Shown: in pieces, positions 8,310-16,605 of the stretch
Layout: each line of letters opens with the position of its first letter
How positions within the stretch are numbered: the stretch's first letter is position 1
Origin: Mycobacterium innocens
GTDB taxonomy: Bacteria > Actinomycetota > Actinomycetes > Mycobacteriales > Mycobacteriaceae
Reading direction: 5' to 3'
DNA: 32,418 nt
Assembly: GCF_900566055.1 (NCBI RefSeq)
Contig: NZ_UPHQ01000254.1
Location: 1 to 32,418, forward strand
The notes under the pieces: model-generated
What the model was told of the DNA's origin: nothing
The model's database searches: none
The model's input: only the letters and a program-made list of their open reading frames with translations
Translations under genes and position numbers: made by a program

Positions 8310-9350
8310 CTAATGTGTGACGACTTCGCCGCTTTCCTGCTCACGCTTTATTTCCAAAGCGATATCGATCAGCTGGTCTTCCTGCCCGCCGATCAGCTTG
8401 CGCTGACCTGCTCGGTACAGCAGCGCCGACGCCGGCACACCATAGCGCTCGGACTGACGGACGGCGTGCTTGAGGAAGCTCGAGTAGACCCCCGAATAGC
8501 CCATGATCAGCGCGTTGCGGTCCAGCAGACACTCGGCGGGCATGGCCGGGCGAACCACGTCTTCGGCGGCGTCGGCGATATCGAAGAAGTCGATGCCGGT
8601 TTTCACGCCGATCTTGTCGAACACCCCGATCAGCGCCTCGACCGGGGCGTTGCCCGCGCCGGCGCCGAAACGCCGCACGCTGCCGTCGATCTGCTTGGCG
8701 CCCGCGCGCACCGCCTCCACCGAGTTGGCCACCCCCAGGCCGAGGTTTTCGTGGCCGTGGAAACCCACCTGTGCGTCGTCGCCGAGCTCGGCGACCAGGG
8801 CCGACACTCGGTCGGCCACCCCGTCGAGCACCAGGGCCCCGGCCGAGTCGACGACGTAGACGCACTGGCAGCCGGCGTCGGCCATGATGCGGGCCTGGGC
8901 GGCCAGCTTCTCCGGCGAAATGGTGTGGGCCATCATCAGAAAACCGACGGTTTCCAGCCCCAACTCGCGCGCCAGCCCGAAATGCTGAACGGACACGTCG
9001 GCCTCGGTGCAATGAGTGGCGATTCGGCAAATCGACCCGCCATTGTCCTGTGCCTCTTTGATGTCGTCCTTGGTGCCCACCCCGGGCAACATCAAGAACG
9101 CGATCCGCGCCTCTTTGGCCGTCTCGGCCGCCAGCTTGATCAATTCCTGCTCGGGGGTTTTGGAAAAGCCGTAATTGAACGACGATCCGCCCAGCCCGTC
9201 CCCGTGGGTCACCTCGATCACCGGCACCCCGGCGGCATCCAGGGCCGCCACGATGGCGCCGACCTCCTCTTTGGTGAATTGGTGACGTTTGTGGTGCGAC
9301 CCGTCGCGCAGCGACGTGTCCGTGATGCGGACATCCCAGATGCTGGTCAT
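8310..9350 (-). CDS. hsaF: 4-hydroxy-2-oxohexanoate aldolase
   Basis: A 346-residue class II pyruvate aldolase of the DmpG/BphI type. It splits 4-hydroxy-2-oxohexanoate, made from steroid rings A/B, into pyruvate and propanal, and passes propanal through a channel to HsaG. The TIM barrel starts with the [10 protein letters not shown] segment (R15, D16 and the nearby histidines), and the divalent metal is held by H198 and H200 (GFHGHENLG). The C-terminal 60 residues form the communication domain that contacts the dehydrogenase. The ATG at 9350 overlaps the hsaG stop by four bases, as expected for a complex made in equal amounts. It is very close to M. tuberculosis Rv3534c. Confidence 0.97.
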   Translation of the reverse strand: MTSIWDVRITDTSLRDGSHHKRHQFTKEEVGAIVAALDAAGVPVIEVTHGDGLGGSSFNYGFSKTPEQELIKLAAETAKEARIAFLMLPGVGTKDDIKEAQDNGGSICRIATHCTEADVSVQHFGLARELGLETVGFLMMAHTISPEKLAAQARIMADAGCQCVYVVDSAGALVLDGVADRVSALVAELGDDAQVGFHGHENLGLGVANSVEAVRAGAKQIDGSVRRFGAGAGNAPVEALIGVFDKIGVKTGIDFFDIADAAEDVVRPAMPAECLLDRNALIMGYSGVYSSFLKHAVRQSERYGVPASALLYRAGQRKLIGGQEDQLIDIALEIKREQESGEVVTH

Positions 9351-10273
9351 CGCGTGCCTCCCGTAACCGAAAGTGCCACATCTTTGCTTTTACGGGCGAT
9401 CTCCTCGCCGACCTTGGTGGCCGCCGCGGTCATGATGTCGAGGTTGCCGGCGTACGGCGGCAGGTAGTCGCCGGCGCCCTCCACCTCGACGAACGTGGTG
9501 ACCACCGCCTGGCCGCCCGAGTTGAGCGACGGCTCGTCGAACTGCGGCTCGTTGAGCAGCCGGTAGCCCGGCACATAGGTCTGTACCTCGGCCACCACGT
9601 CGTGGATGGACTTCGCGATCGCGTCCCGGTCGGCGTCCTCCGGGATGGCGCAGAAGATGGTGTCGCGCATGATCATCGGCGGATCGGCCGGATTCAGAAT
9701 GATGATCGCCTTGCCGCGCGCGGCCCCGCCGATGGTCTCCACACCGCGTGAGGTGGTCTTGGTGAACTCGTCGATGTTGGCCCGGGTGCCCGGTCCCGCC
9801 GACACCGAAGCCACCGACGCCACAATTTCCGCATATGGCACCGTCACGACCCGCGACACCGCGTACACGATCGGGATGGTGGCCTGTCCCCCGCAGGTGA
9901 TCATGTTGACGTTCGGGGCGTCCAGGTGCTCGCGCAGGTTGGCCGGCGGGATCACCGCGGGGCCCACCGCTGCCGGCGTCAGGTCGATGGCACGGATTCC
10001 GGCCTCGGCGTAGCGCGGTGCGGCCGCCTTGTGTACGTAGGCGCTGGTGGCCTCGAACACCAGGTCCGGTTTCTCCGACTGCGCCAGCAGCCAGTCGACC
10101 CCTTCGTGCGTGGTCTCCAGCCCCAGTTTGCGGGCGCGGGCCAGGCCCTCGCTCTCCGGGTCGATGCCCACCATCCAGCGCGGTTCCAGCCACTCCGATC
10201 GCAGCAGCTTGTAGAGCAGGTCGGTGCTGATGTTGCCCGACCCCACGATCGCCACGCTTGCCTTAGACGGCAT
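9347..10273 (-). CDS. hsaG: Acylating propanal/acetaldehyde dehydrogenase
   Basis: A 308-residue CoA-acylating aldehyde dehydrogenase that turns the propanal released by HsaF into propionyl-CoA with NAD+ and CoA. The Rossmann loop [14 protein letters not shown] is at residues 7-20. The catalytic cysteine is C127 in [11 protein letters not shown]. The DxxP/GGxA pattern and the [11 protein letters not shown] segment near 172 are typical of the DmpF/BphJ family. The ATG at 10273 is preceded by AGGAG (minus strand), which is formed right at the edge of the tandem repeat array at 10284-10557, so the repeats form its whole 5' spacer from hsaE. It corresponds to Rv3535c. Confidence 0.96.
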   Translation of the reverse strand: MPSKASVAIVGSGNISTDLLYKLLRSEWLEPRWMVGIDPESEGLARARKLGLETTHEGVDWLLAQSEKPDLVFEATSAYVHKAAAPRYAEAGIRAIDLTPAAVGPAVIPPANLREHLDAPNVNMITCGGQATIPIVYAVSRVVTVPYAEIVASVASVSAGPGTRANIDEFTKTTSRGVETIGGAARGKAIIILNPADPPMIMRDTIFCAIPEDADRDAIAKSIHDVVAEVQTYVPGYRLLNEPQFDEPSLNSGGQAVVTTFVEVEGAGDYLPPYAGNLDIMTAAATKVGEEIARKSKDVALSVTGGTR

Positions 10274-10283
10274 GTTGCTCCTA

Positions 10284-10557
10284 TCCCTATGGTCGCGACC
10301 CGCTGCGCCCGGCCTCGCCGGGCTTGCGATCGCTCCTCACCCTATGCTCGCGACCCGCTGCGCCCGGCCTTGCCGGGCTTGCGATCGCTCCTCACCCTAT
10401 GCTCGCGACCCGCTGCGCCCGGCCTCGCCGGGCTTGCGATCGCTCCTCACCCTATGGTCGCGACCCGCTGCGCCCGGCCTCGCCGGGCTTGCGATCGCTC
10501 GTCACCCTATGGTCGCGACCCGCTGCGCCCGGCCTCGCCGGGCTTGCGATCGCTCGT
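10284..10557 (-). repeat. MIRU-like tandem repeat, 5 copies of 55 bp
   Basis: Five near-identical units with period 55 (the shared TAT falls at 10288, 10343, 10398, 10453 and 10508) fill the gap between hsaE and hsaG. Each unit holds a perfect hairpin, GCCCGGC-GAG-GCCGGGC on the minus strand, and the 8-bp palindrome GCGATCGC (its first base is missing from none of the units). Variation is limited to a few positions. Since 55 is not a multiple of three, and stops occur in each unit, the array does not extend hsaE. The same family of unit occurs at 20284-20568. The location at an operon junction and the sequence style are those of MIRU elements. Confidence 0.93.
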
Positions 10558-11343
10558 CTACTCGAATGACAACCGGACCGAGCCCAGCCCGGCGAATTCG
10601 GCGACGAATTCGTCGCCGGCATGGGCGTCGATCGCGCGCGTGCACGATCCGGGCAACACGATGTCGCCTTGCCGCAACCGAACCCCGAAGCTGTCCACCT
10701 TGCGGGCCAGCCAGGCCACGGCGGTGACCGGATTGCCCAGTACCGCATCGCTTCGGCCCGCAGCGATCACCTCACCGTTGCGGATCAGCGTCGCGTCGAT
10801 GGCCTTGACGTCGATATCGGCGGGCGACACCCGCGCCGCGCCCAGTACGAAGCCCGCCGACGACGCGTTGTCGGCAATCGTGTCGCACAGCGCGATCTTC
10901 CAGTCGGTGATCCTGGTGTCGATCAACTCGATCGCCGGCACCAGGGCCTCGGTCGCCGCCAGCACGTCGTCCTCGGTGCAGTCCGCGCCCGGCAGGTCCG
11001 CCGACAAGATGAAACCCACCTCGACCTCGACCCGCGGATACAAATATCTGGCCGCCTTGACCGGCGTGTCCTCGAACACCTGCATCTCGTCCAGCAGATG
11101 CCCGTAGTCGGGCTCGTCGACGCCCATCATCTGCTGCATGGCCTTGCTCGACAGCCCCACTTTGTGGCCCAGCACCCGGGCGCCCTCGGCGACCCGCTGG
11201 CGAATGTTGATCAGCTGGATCTCGTAGGCGTCGACCACGTCCATGTCGGGGTGGGCGGCGGTCAGCGGAGCGATCGGCTCACGGCTGCGCTCAGCTTGCG
11301 CCAAGTCGGCGGCCAGCTCGTCGCGGGTCGCAACAGTGAGCAT
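10558..11343 (-). CDS. hsaE: 2-hydroxyhexa-2,4-dienoate hydratase
   Basis: A 261-residue hydratase of the fumarylacetoacetase-like (MhpD/BphH) fold. It adds water to 2-hydroxyhexa-2,4-dienoate to give the HsaF substrate 4-hydroxy-2-oxohexanoate. Metal-site residues of the family are visible in the YPRVEVEVGFIL segment (the E-x-E pair near residues 101-108) and in the downstream ELIDTRITDWK stretch (E and D near 138-143). The ATG at 11343 is the only sensible start and gives the M. tuberculosis Rv3536c length. It is the first gene of hsaE-hsaG-hsaF, driven by a promoter whose -10 abuts the KstR box shared with kstD. Confidence 0.96.
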   Translation of the reverse strand: MLTVATRDELAADLAQAERSREPIAPLTAAHPDMDVVDAYEIQLINIRQRVAEGARVLGHKVGLSSKAMQQMMGVDEPDYGHLLDEMQVFEDTPVKAARYLYPRVEVEVGFILSADLPGADCTEDDVLAATEALVPAIELIDTRITDWKIALCDTIADNASSAGFVLGAARVSPADIDVKAIDATLIRNGEVIAAGRSDAVLGNPVTAVAWLARKVDSFGVRLRQGDIVLPGSCTRAIDAHAGDEFVAEFAGLGSVRLSFE

Positions 11344-11407
11344 TTACCGAAGTCCCCTCGTCTTGCCGACCTCATGGTGACCGGGTCAGTAGCGCCCGAC
11401 CCCGGCA

Positions 11408-11425
11408 ATTCTATAACGTGTTCTA
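11408..11425. promoter_or_regulatory. Shared KstR operator between hsaE and kstD
   Basis: TATAACGTGTTCTA at 11412-11425 fits TNNAACNNGTTNNA perfectly. On the minus strand its end provides the TA of TAGAAT (11413-11408), a good -10 for hsaE. On the plus strand the box ends one base before the kstD ATG at 11427, so the kstD promoter must lie within or before the box. One repressor dimer pair could silence both genes. Confidence 0.85.
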
Positions 11426-11426
11426 C

Positions 11427-13121
11427 ATGACAGCACAGGACTACGACGTCGTCGTGGTCGGGAGCGGTGGCGCCGGTATGGTGGCAGCGCTGACCGCCGC
11501 GCACCGCGGTCTCTCGACAGTAATCGTCGAGAAGGCCGCGCACTACGGCGGATCGACCGCGCGCTCCGGCGGCGGCGTCTGGATTCCCAACAACGAGGTG
11601 CTCAAGCGCGCCGGCGTCCACGACAGCTCCGAAGCGGCCCGCACCTATCTGCACGGCATCATCGGTGACGTGTCGACCAGCGGGGTCGAGCCGGAGCGCA
11701 TCGACGCCTATCTCGAACGCGGGCCCGAGATGCTGTCGTTCGTACTGAAGCACACCCCGTTGAAAATGTGCTGGGTGCCGGGTTACTCCGACTATTACCC
11801 CGAGGCGCCCGGTGGCCGCCCGGACGGCCGCTCGATCGAGCCGAAGCCGTTCAATGCCCGCAAGCTCGGTCCCGACGAAGCCACGCTGGAACCTCCTTAC
11901 GGCAAGGTGCCGCTGAATGTGGTTGTGATGCAACAGGACTACGTGCGCCTGAACCAGCTCAAGCGCCACCCCCGCGGCGTGTTGCGCAGCCTGAAGGTGG
12001 GCGCCCGCACCATGTGGGCCAAGGCCACCGGCAAAAACCTCGTCGGCATGGGTCGCGCCCTGATCGGCCCGCTGCGGATCGGGCTGCGGCAGGCCGGGGT
12101 TCCGGTGATGCTCAACACCGCGCTCACCGACCTCTACGTCGAGGACGACGTGGTCCGCGGCATCTACGTCCGCGACGCTGGTGCTTCCGAAGCTGCTGAG
12201 CCGCGGCTGATCCGGGCCCGGCGCGGCGTGATCCTGGCCTGCGGCGGTTTCGAGCACAACGAGCAGATGCGGGTGAAATACCAGCGCGCGCCCATCACCA
12301 CCGAATGGACCGTCGGCGCCAAGGCGAATGCCGGCGACGGCATTGTCGCCGGCGAAAAGCTGGGCGCGGCACTGGATCTGATGGAGGACGCATGGTGGGG
12401 CCCGACGGTGCCGCTGGTGGGCGCGCCGTGGTTCGCGTTGTCGGAACGCAATTCGCCGGGGTCGATCATCGTCAACATGTCCGGCAACCGGTTCATGAAC
12501 GAATCGATGCCCTACGTCGAGGCCTGCCACCATATGTACGGCGGCAAGTACGGGCAGGGTCCCGGACCGGGCGAGAACATTCCGGCCTGGCTGGTGTTCG
12601 ATCAGCAGTACCGGGACCGCTACATCTTTGCCGGACTGCAACCGGGCCAACGCATTCCGCGTAAGTGGCTGGATTCCGGCGTGATCATCCAGGCCGACAC
12701 GCTGGCGGAGCTGGCCACCAAGGCCGGCCTCCCGGTTGACCAATTCATCGCGACGGTCCAGCGTTTCAACGGCTTTGCCCGGTCGGGCGTCGACGCGGAC
12801 TACCACCGCGGGGAAAGCGCCTACGACCGTTACTACGGCGACCCGACCAATAAGCCGAATCCGAACTTGGGCGAGATCCGGCACGCGCCCTACTACGCCG
12901 CCAAGATGGTTCCCGGAGACCTGGGCACCAAGGGCGGTATCCGCACCGACGTCCACGGCCGGGCGCTTCGCGACGACGGCAGCATCATCGACGGTCTTTA
13001 TGCCGCAGGCAATGTCAGCGCGCCGGTGATGGGGCACACCTACCCAGGCCCGGGCGGCACCATCGGGCCGGCGATGACCTTCGGCTACCTCGCCGCCCTG
13101 CATATCGCGGGAGAGCGCTAA
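11427..13121 (+). CDS. kstD: 3-ketosteroid delta-1-dehydrogenase
   Basis: A 564-residue FAD enzyme that introduces the C1-C2 double bond in 3-ketosteroids such as 4-androstene-3,17-dione. With KshA it leads to ring B opening and aromatisation of ring A. The FAD-binding GxGxxG is VVVVGSGGAGMVAA at about residues 8-21, and the second FAD segment is the C-terminal YAAGNVSAPVMGHTYPGPGG. The GPAMTFGYLAA end is typical of the family. ATG 11427 is preferred over the in-frame GTG at 11418 because that GTG lies inside the KstR box and family members begin M-T-x-Q-x-x-DVVVVG. No ribosome-binding site is visible. chsH3 follows after one base. Confidence 0.97.
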   Translation: MTAQDYDVVVVGSGGAGMVAALTAAHRGLSTVIVEKAAHYGGSTARSGGGVWIPNNEVLKRAGVHDSSEAARTYLHGIIGDVSTSGVEPERIDAYLERGPEMLSFVLKHTPLKMCWVPGYSDYYPEAPGGRPDGRSIEPKPFNARKLGPDEATLEPPYGKVPLNVVVMQQDYVRLNQLKRHPRGVLRSLKVGARTMWAKATGKNLVGMGRALIGPLRIGLRQAGVPVMLNTALTDLYVEDDVVRGIYVRDAGASEAAEPRLIRARRGVILACGGFEHNEQMRVKYQRAPITTEWTVGAKANAGDGIVAGEKLGAALDLMEDAWWGPTVPLVGAPWFALSERNSPGSIIVNMSGNRFMNESMPYVEACHHMYGGKYGQGPGPGENIPAWLVFDQQYRDRYIFAGLQPGQRIPRKWLDSGVIIQADTLAELATKAGLPVDQFIATVQRFNGFARSGVDADYHRGESAYDRYYGDPTNKPNPNLGEIRHAPYYAAKMVPGDLGTKGGIRTDVHGRALRDDGSIIDGLYAAGNVSAPVMGHTYPGPGGTIGPAMTFGYLAALHIAGER

Positions 13122-13122
13122 C

Positions 13123-13983
13123 ATGCCGATCGACGTCGAAGTCGCACTGAACGCCGAACTGGATCCGGTCGAATTCACTTGGGCCAGTAGCGATGTCCAG
13201 CTCTACCAACTCGCATTGGGCGCCGGATCCGACCCGATGGACCCGCGCGAGCTACGGTACCTGATCGACGACACACCGCAGGTGCTGCCGACTTTCGCCA
13301 CGGTAGCCGCCACCTTCCACGCCACCAAACCGCCCACCGTCCGGTTCCCCGGCATCGATATCGAACTGAGCAAGGTACTGCATGCCAGCGAACGCGTGGA
13401 AGTGCCCGGGCCGCTGCCGCCATCAGGGTCAGCGCGCGCCGTCACCCGATTCACCGATATCTGGGACAAGGGCAAGGCCGCGGTGATCTGGAGCGAGACG
13501 AGGGTGACCACACCCGACGGCAAACTGCTGTGGACGCAGAAGCGGTCGATCTACGCCCGCGGCGAGGGCGGATTCGGCGGCGAACGCGGCCCGTCAACCT
13601 CGGACAACCCGCCGGAGCGGGCACCCGATCTGCAGGTCGCGATGCCGGTGCTGCCGCAGCAGGCGCTGCTCTACCGTTTGTGCGGTGACCGCAATCCGTT
13701 GCACTCCGATCCCGAATTCGCCGCTGCCGCAGGCTTTCCCGCGCCTATCCTGCACGGGCTGTGCAGCTACGGCATGGCCTGCAAGGCCATCACCGACGCG
13801 CTGCTCGACGCAGACGCCACGGCGGTAGCCGCCTACGGTGCCCGCTTCGCGGGCGTGGCGTACCCCGGCGAAACGCTTCAGGTCAACATGTGGAAGGACC
13901 GGGGCCGCATCGTTGGCGGCGTTGTCGCGCCGTCGCGCGACAACGCCGTCGTGCTCACCGGTATCGAGCTGGTGCCCGCCTAG
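13123..13983 (+). CDS. chsH3: MaoC-type enoyl-CoA hydratase of sterol side-chain oxidation
   Basis: A 286-residue double hot-dog hydratase of the 17-beta-HSD4/MFE-2 hydratase-2 type. The M. tuberculosis counterpart Rv3538 (ChsH3, also Hsd4B) hydrates enoyl-CoA intermediates of the cholesterol side chain. The hydratase-2 motif is in the second hot-dog: LYRLCGDRNPLHSDPEFAAA, with D and H near residues 189 and 194, followed by GFPAPILHGLC. The first hot-dog (about 1-150) is degenerate, as in the family. There is no signal or targeting sequence. It starts one base after the kstD stop, so the two are co-transcribed. The region after its stop holds the palindromes of the next element. Confidence 0.92.
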   Translation: MPIDVEVALNAELDPVEFTWASSDVQLYQLALGAGSDPMDPRELRYLIDDTPQVLPTFATVAATFHATKPPTVRFPGIDIELSKVLHASERVEVPGPLPPSGSARAVTRFTDIWDKGKAAVIWSETRVTTPDGKLLWTQKRSIYARGEGGFGGERGPSTSDNPPERAPDLQVAMPVLPQQALLYRLCGDRNPLHSDPEFAAAAGFPAPILHGLCSYGMACKAITDALLDADATAVAAYGARFAGVAYPGETLQVNMWKDRGRIVGGVVAPSRDNAVVLTGIELVPA

Positions 13984-14006
13984 CCCATCTCCTCTTTCGC
14001 CTGGGC

Positions 14007-14052
14007 GTGACCGCAGCGTCACGTTCGAGGCCGCGTGTGACTGCAGCGTCAC
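14007..14052. repeat. Paired short palindromes, downstream side of the DUF559-type gene
   Basis: Two 16-bp units, GTGACCGCAGCGTCAC (14007-14022) and GTGACTGCAGCGTCAC (14037-14052), start exactly 30 bp apart; each is followed by RTTCGR. The second includes the stop codon of the neighbouring gene (TGA, 14051-14049 on the minus strand). The arms GTGAC and GTCAC are perfect inverted repeats around a six-base centre. A matching pair lies on the other side of the gene. Confidence 0.85.
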
Positions 14053-14888
14053 ATTCGACGCGCACGGGCAGCGCGTACGCGGCGAAGAATCTCGGCGGGC
14101 CGATCACCCGCAACCACCCTGACCAAGATCCAACCGCGACGGTCGACCAATTCCAGTCGTCGAACATCCCAGGTGTACTGTCGCCTATCACTGCGATGTT
14201 GCTCGCCGTCGTATTCGACCGCGACTTTGACGCCCTCCCAACCCATATCGAGGTAGGCAATAACATCGCCGAACTCGTTGAGCACCGGAATTTGCGTTTG
14301 TGGCCGCGGTAACCCTCCCTGCACCAACACCAGCCGCAGCCACGTTTCCTTCGGGGATTGTGCGCCCGCGTCGACGAGATCGAGCGAGACACGAGCACGC
14401 CCCAGCCCACGACGCCCACGGTGCCGGGCGGCCAGCAACTCCACGTCGGCCACCTTGAACTCGGTCGCGCGGGCAAGGGCGTCGAGAGCGGCGACCGCTG
14501 TCGTCGTTGGATGCCAGCACGCGAGGTCAAGAGCAGTACGCGCCGGCGTCGTAACCGGAATGCCGTCGATCAGTTGTATCTCGTCGTCCTCCAGCCGGTC
14601 GCCCCAAATTTGCAGGCCCGGCAGCGGGTGACGGTTGTCGTGAATGATGTCCACTGGCCGGTCCTCGTCCACCCAGCTACTGCCATGCAAAGCCGCTGCG
14701 GCGAAACCAGCGACGACCCCACGGCGTCGGGACCAAAGCCACGCCGCGCGGGCCCGAAGCGCCTGCGTTAATTCGGTACCTTCACTGACGTAGACATCGC
14801 GAAACACCCGCGTATAGCGACGCCGCAACTCGCTATGCGACGCGATGCCGGCGGCCACTGCCTCACTGCCGATAAAGGGTTCCCCCAT
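14049..14888 (-). CDS. AbiEi-like N-terminus plus DUF559 (Vsr-like nuclease fold) protein
   Basis: A 279-residue protein of a paralogous family common in mycobacteria. Residues 1-35 (MGEPFIGSEAVAAG..., VFRDVYV) resemble the winged-helix start of AbiEi-type proteins. Residues 45-125 are the conserved middle (AWLWSRR, AALHG, PVTTPARTALDLA). The C-terminal 100 residues fit the DUF559/Vsr-like endonuclease fold, with candidate acidic residues E182 (SPKETWLR), D214 (YLDMGW) and E225, D227 and E229 with H231 (VEYDGEQH), and a final GW-RV strand. No partner gene lies beside it. ATG 14888 is chosen over an in-frame start at 14939 because homologs, as I recall them, begin MGEPFIGSEA. It has no M. tuberculosis counterpart at this locus that I know of. 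Nuclease activity is inference; the residues are present, so it need not be dead. Confidence 0.8.
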   Translation of the reverse strand: MGEPFIGSEAVAAGIASHSELRRRYTRVFRDVYVSEGTELTQALRARAAWLWSRRRGVVAGFAAAALHGSSWVDEDRPVDIIHDNRHPLPGLQIWGDRLEDDEIQLIDGIPVTTPARTALDLACWHPTTTAVAALDALARATEFKVADVELLAARHRGRRGLGRARVSLDLVDAGAQSPKETWLRLVLVQGGLPRPQTQIPVLNEFGDVIAYLDMGWEGVKVAVEYDGEQHRSDRRQYTWDVRRLELVDRRGWILVRVVAGDRPAEILRRVRAARARRM

Positions 14889-14951
14889 GGGCGTGGAGTC
14901 TGCCAGCGGCAACCGACACCGCCGCCCAGCACCACCCACACCACCGCCAGC

Positions 14952-15000
14952 GTGACGCTGCAGTCACATTCGGACTCAAGCGTGACTGCAGCGTCACGCT
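14952..15000. repeat. Paired short palindromes, upstream side of the DUF559-type gene
   Basis: GTGACGCTGCAGTCAC (14952-14967) is the reverse complement of the unit at 14037, and GTGACTGCAGCGTCAC (14982-14997) is identical to it. The two starts are again 30 bp apart. The second extends to 8-bp arms, AGCGTGAC and GTCACGCT (14979-15000). They lie 64-112 bp before the gene's ATG, so they may also sit in its promoter. The rest of 15001-15107 shows only the leader of the PE gene. Confidence 0.85.
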
Positions 15001-15107
15001 GGGCGCCCCGGTAGACCCACGTCAAACCGGCCATCGGCTTTCGAGAACCTGGGTACCATTTCCTAGCTGTCCTGACGTTGTCGGGCCACCGGGGATTGGA
15101 GCGGCCG

Positions 15108-16574
15108 ATGTCGTCGTCCGTGATCGCGGCACCCGAGGCTATTGCCGTGGCGTCGGGCGATTTGACCGGAATCGGTGAGGCGATCAAGGGGGCCGCCGCT
15201 GCGGCGGCGCCCTCGACGACGGGAATAATCGCGGCGGCCGGCGACGAGGTGTCGGCGGCCATCGCCGGCCTTTTCGGCGGCTACGCCCGAGAGTTTCAGG
15301 CGCTGAGCGCGCAGACGACGACGCTGTTTCACGCCGAGTTTGTGCGTGCGTTGAGCGCGGCCGGGGCCGCCTATGCGGCCGCGGAGGCCGCGAATACCTC
15401 GCCGCTGCGCATGCTGCTGCAACAGGCCGAGAACTCGGGGATTTTCGCACCCATAGAGCGGCTGCTCGGGCGGCCGTTGTTCGGTAACGGCGCCGCCGGG
15501 TCCACCGGGGCCACCGGAGCCGTCGGCGCAACTGCGCCCAGCACGTTGCTGAACACGGCCACCAACGAGGCGGGCCTGTCCGGGGCGGTGAACTACGCCG
15601 CCACCCAAGCCCTCGCTGCTCCGGCCACCAACGGGGTGACCGGGGTCAAATCGGGCTTCTCTTTCCTGCAAATCCCGATCGGCCCGTCCTCCTTCCTGGG
15701 CTTTACGATTCCTCAGTTCAACTACCCCGCCCCCGCGCAGTGGTACTTCCCGACGCAGGCAGACGGTTCGGTGAACGCCACCGGCGTCATCTATCTGCAG
15801 CACGGCTTCGGGGCGATAGGTTGGTTCTACGAGCCGCTGGCCGTGCAGTTGGCGCAGCAGACCAACAGCGTCGTGGTCGTTCCCACCGTGCCGTCAATTC
15901 CGTTGCCGTTCGGCCTATGGATCGGCAGCCCGCAGATGCAGCAAGGCGTGGCGTCGTTGTTCCTCGGCCCGGAAGCGGCGCTGAACATCAGCGCGAACCA
16001 GGCCGGATACCAGGGCACGCTACCGCAGGATTTCATCCTGTCCGGACACTCCGCCGGTGGTGGCCTCGCCACGATCGCCGCCGGCGATTACCTCGCAGAC
16101 CTCGGGGCGAACACCAACCACCTGCGCGGTGTGGTGATGTTCGACGGGGTCGCATCCAATGCCACCGCCTTCGGGGCCGCGGTAGCCAACCTGCAGTCGG
16201 CGAGTGTCCCCGTGTATGTGGTGGCCGCGCCGCCCCAGCCGTGGAACGCTTTCGGTGGCACCACGAATCAACTGGTCAGTCTGTACCCGGGGCAGTTCGT
16301 CGGGGTCGAGATTGTCAACGGCTCGCATGTCGATTCGATGCTGGGCGGAAATCCCTTGGTAGACTTCGCCGCCCAGCTGCTGACCGGGTTCTCCCCGCCC
16401 GGCGCCACCGCGGCGGTGTACACCCTGTCTTCGGGTTGGGTCAACGATATTTACGCCGGGGCGGGCCCGCTCAGCCCGATGTACGGCGTCTACGGGCCCA
16501 CCGGCGGCTACGTCGCCCCCGGCGGCCAGGCGATCTTTCTGGGCCAGGCCAGCGGGATCGTCCTGCCGGCGTAA
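15108..16574 (+). CDS. PE-domain alpha/beta hydrolase (PE lipase/esterase type)
   Basis: A 488-residue PE family protein. The PE domain spans residues 1-100 (SSVIAAPEAI start) with the ESX secretion signal YxxxE at 89-93. A Gly/Ala linker runs to about 190. The rest is a serine hydrolase: oxyanion-loop HGFG at 232-235, nucleophile elbow GHSAG at 313-317 (S315), and catalytic histidine probably H407 (NGSHVDS); the acid is likely D346 or a residue near 370-380. It is expected to be exported through ESX-5 and to act on lipids or esters at the cell surface. ATG 15108 is preceded by a GGGGATTGGAG region. In M. tuberculosis PPE63, with a PE-PPE hydrolase domain, occupies this place, so the scaffold differs while the enzyme class is similar. 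Confidence 0.88.
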   Translation: MSSSVIAAPEAIAVASGDLTGIGEAIKGAAAAAAPSTTGIIAAAGDEVSAAIAGLFGGYAREFQALSAQTTTLFHAEFVRALSAAGAAYAAAEAANTSPLRMLLQQAENSGIFAPIERLLGRPLFGNGAAGSTGATGAVGATAPSTLLNTATNEAGLSGAVNYAATQALAAPATNGVTGVKSGFSFLQIPIGPSSFLGFTIPQFNYPAPAQWYFPTQADGSVNATGVIYLQHGFGAIGWFYEPLAVQLAQQTNSVVVVPTVPSIPLPFGLWIGSPQMQQGVASLFLGPEAALNISANQAGYQGTLPQDFILSGHSAGGGLATIAAGDYLADLGANTNHLRGVVMFDGVASNATAFGAAVANLQSASVPVYVVAAPPQPWNAFGGTTNQLVSLYPGQFVGVEIVNGSHVDSMLGGNPLVDFAAQLLTGFSPPGATAAVYTLSSGWVNDIYAGAGPLSPMYGVYGPTGGYVAPGGQAIFLGQASGIVLPA

Positions 16575-16605
16575 TCACCGAGACCACCGACGGCTCCCCC
16601 ACGCT

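Noticed and set aside
8313..9467. A 384-codon plus-strand frame opposite hsaF
   Set aside because: Shadow of hsaF, which has intact catalytic residues.
10284..10557. CRISPR array
   Set aside because: Units are tandem without unique spacers, 55 bp each, and no cas genes are near.
11262..13178. A 638-codon open frame antisense to kstD
   Set aside because: No recognisable domain; it crosses the start of hsaE and the KstR box, while kstD is certain.
14889..14939. Upstream start for the DUF559-type gene
   Set aside because: The extra 17 residues are Arg/Pro-rich with no family match; MGEPFIGSEA is the usual start.
14007..15000. Terminal inverted repeats of a classic insertion sequence
   Set aside because: The pairs are not a simple inverted arrangement, no DDE transposase is present, and no target duplication is visible. 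They are reported as palindromes instead.
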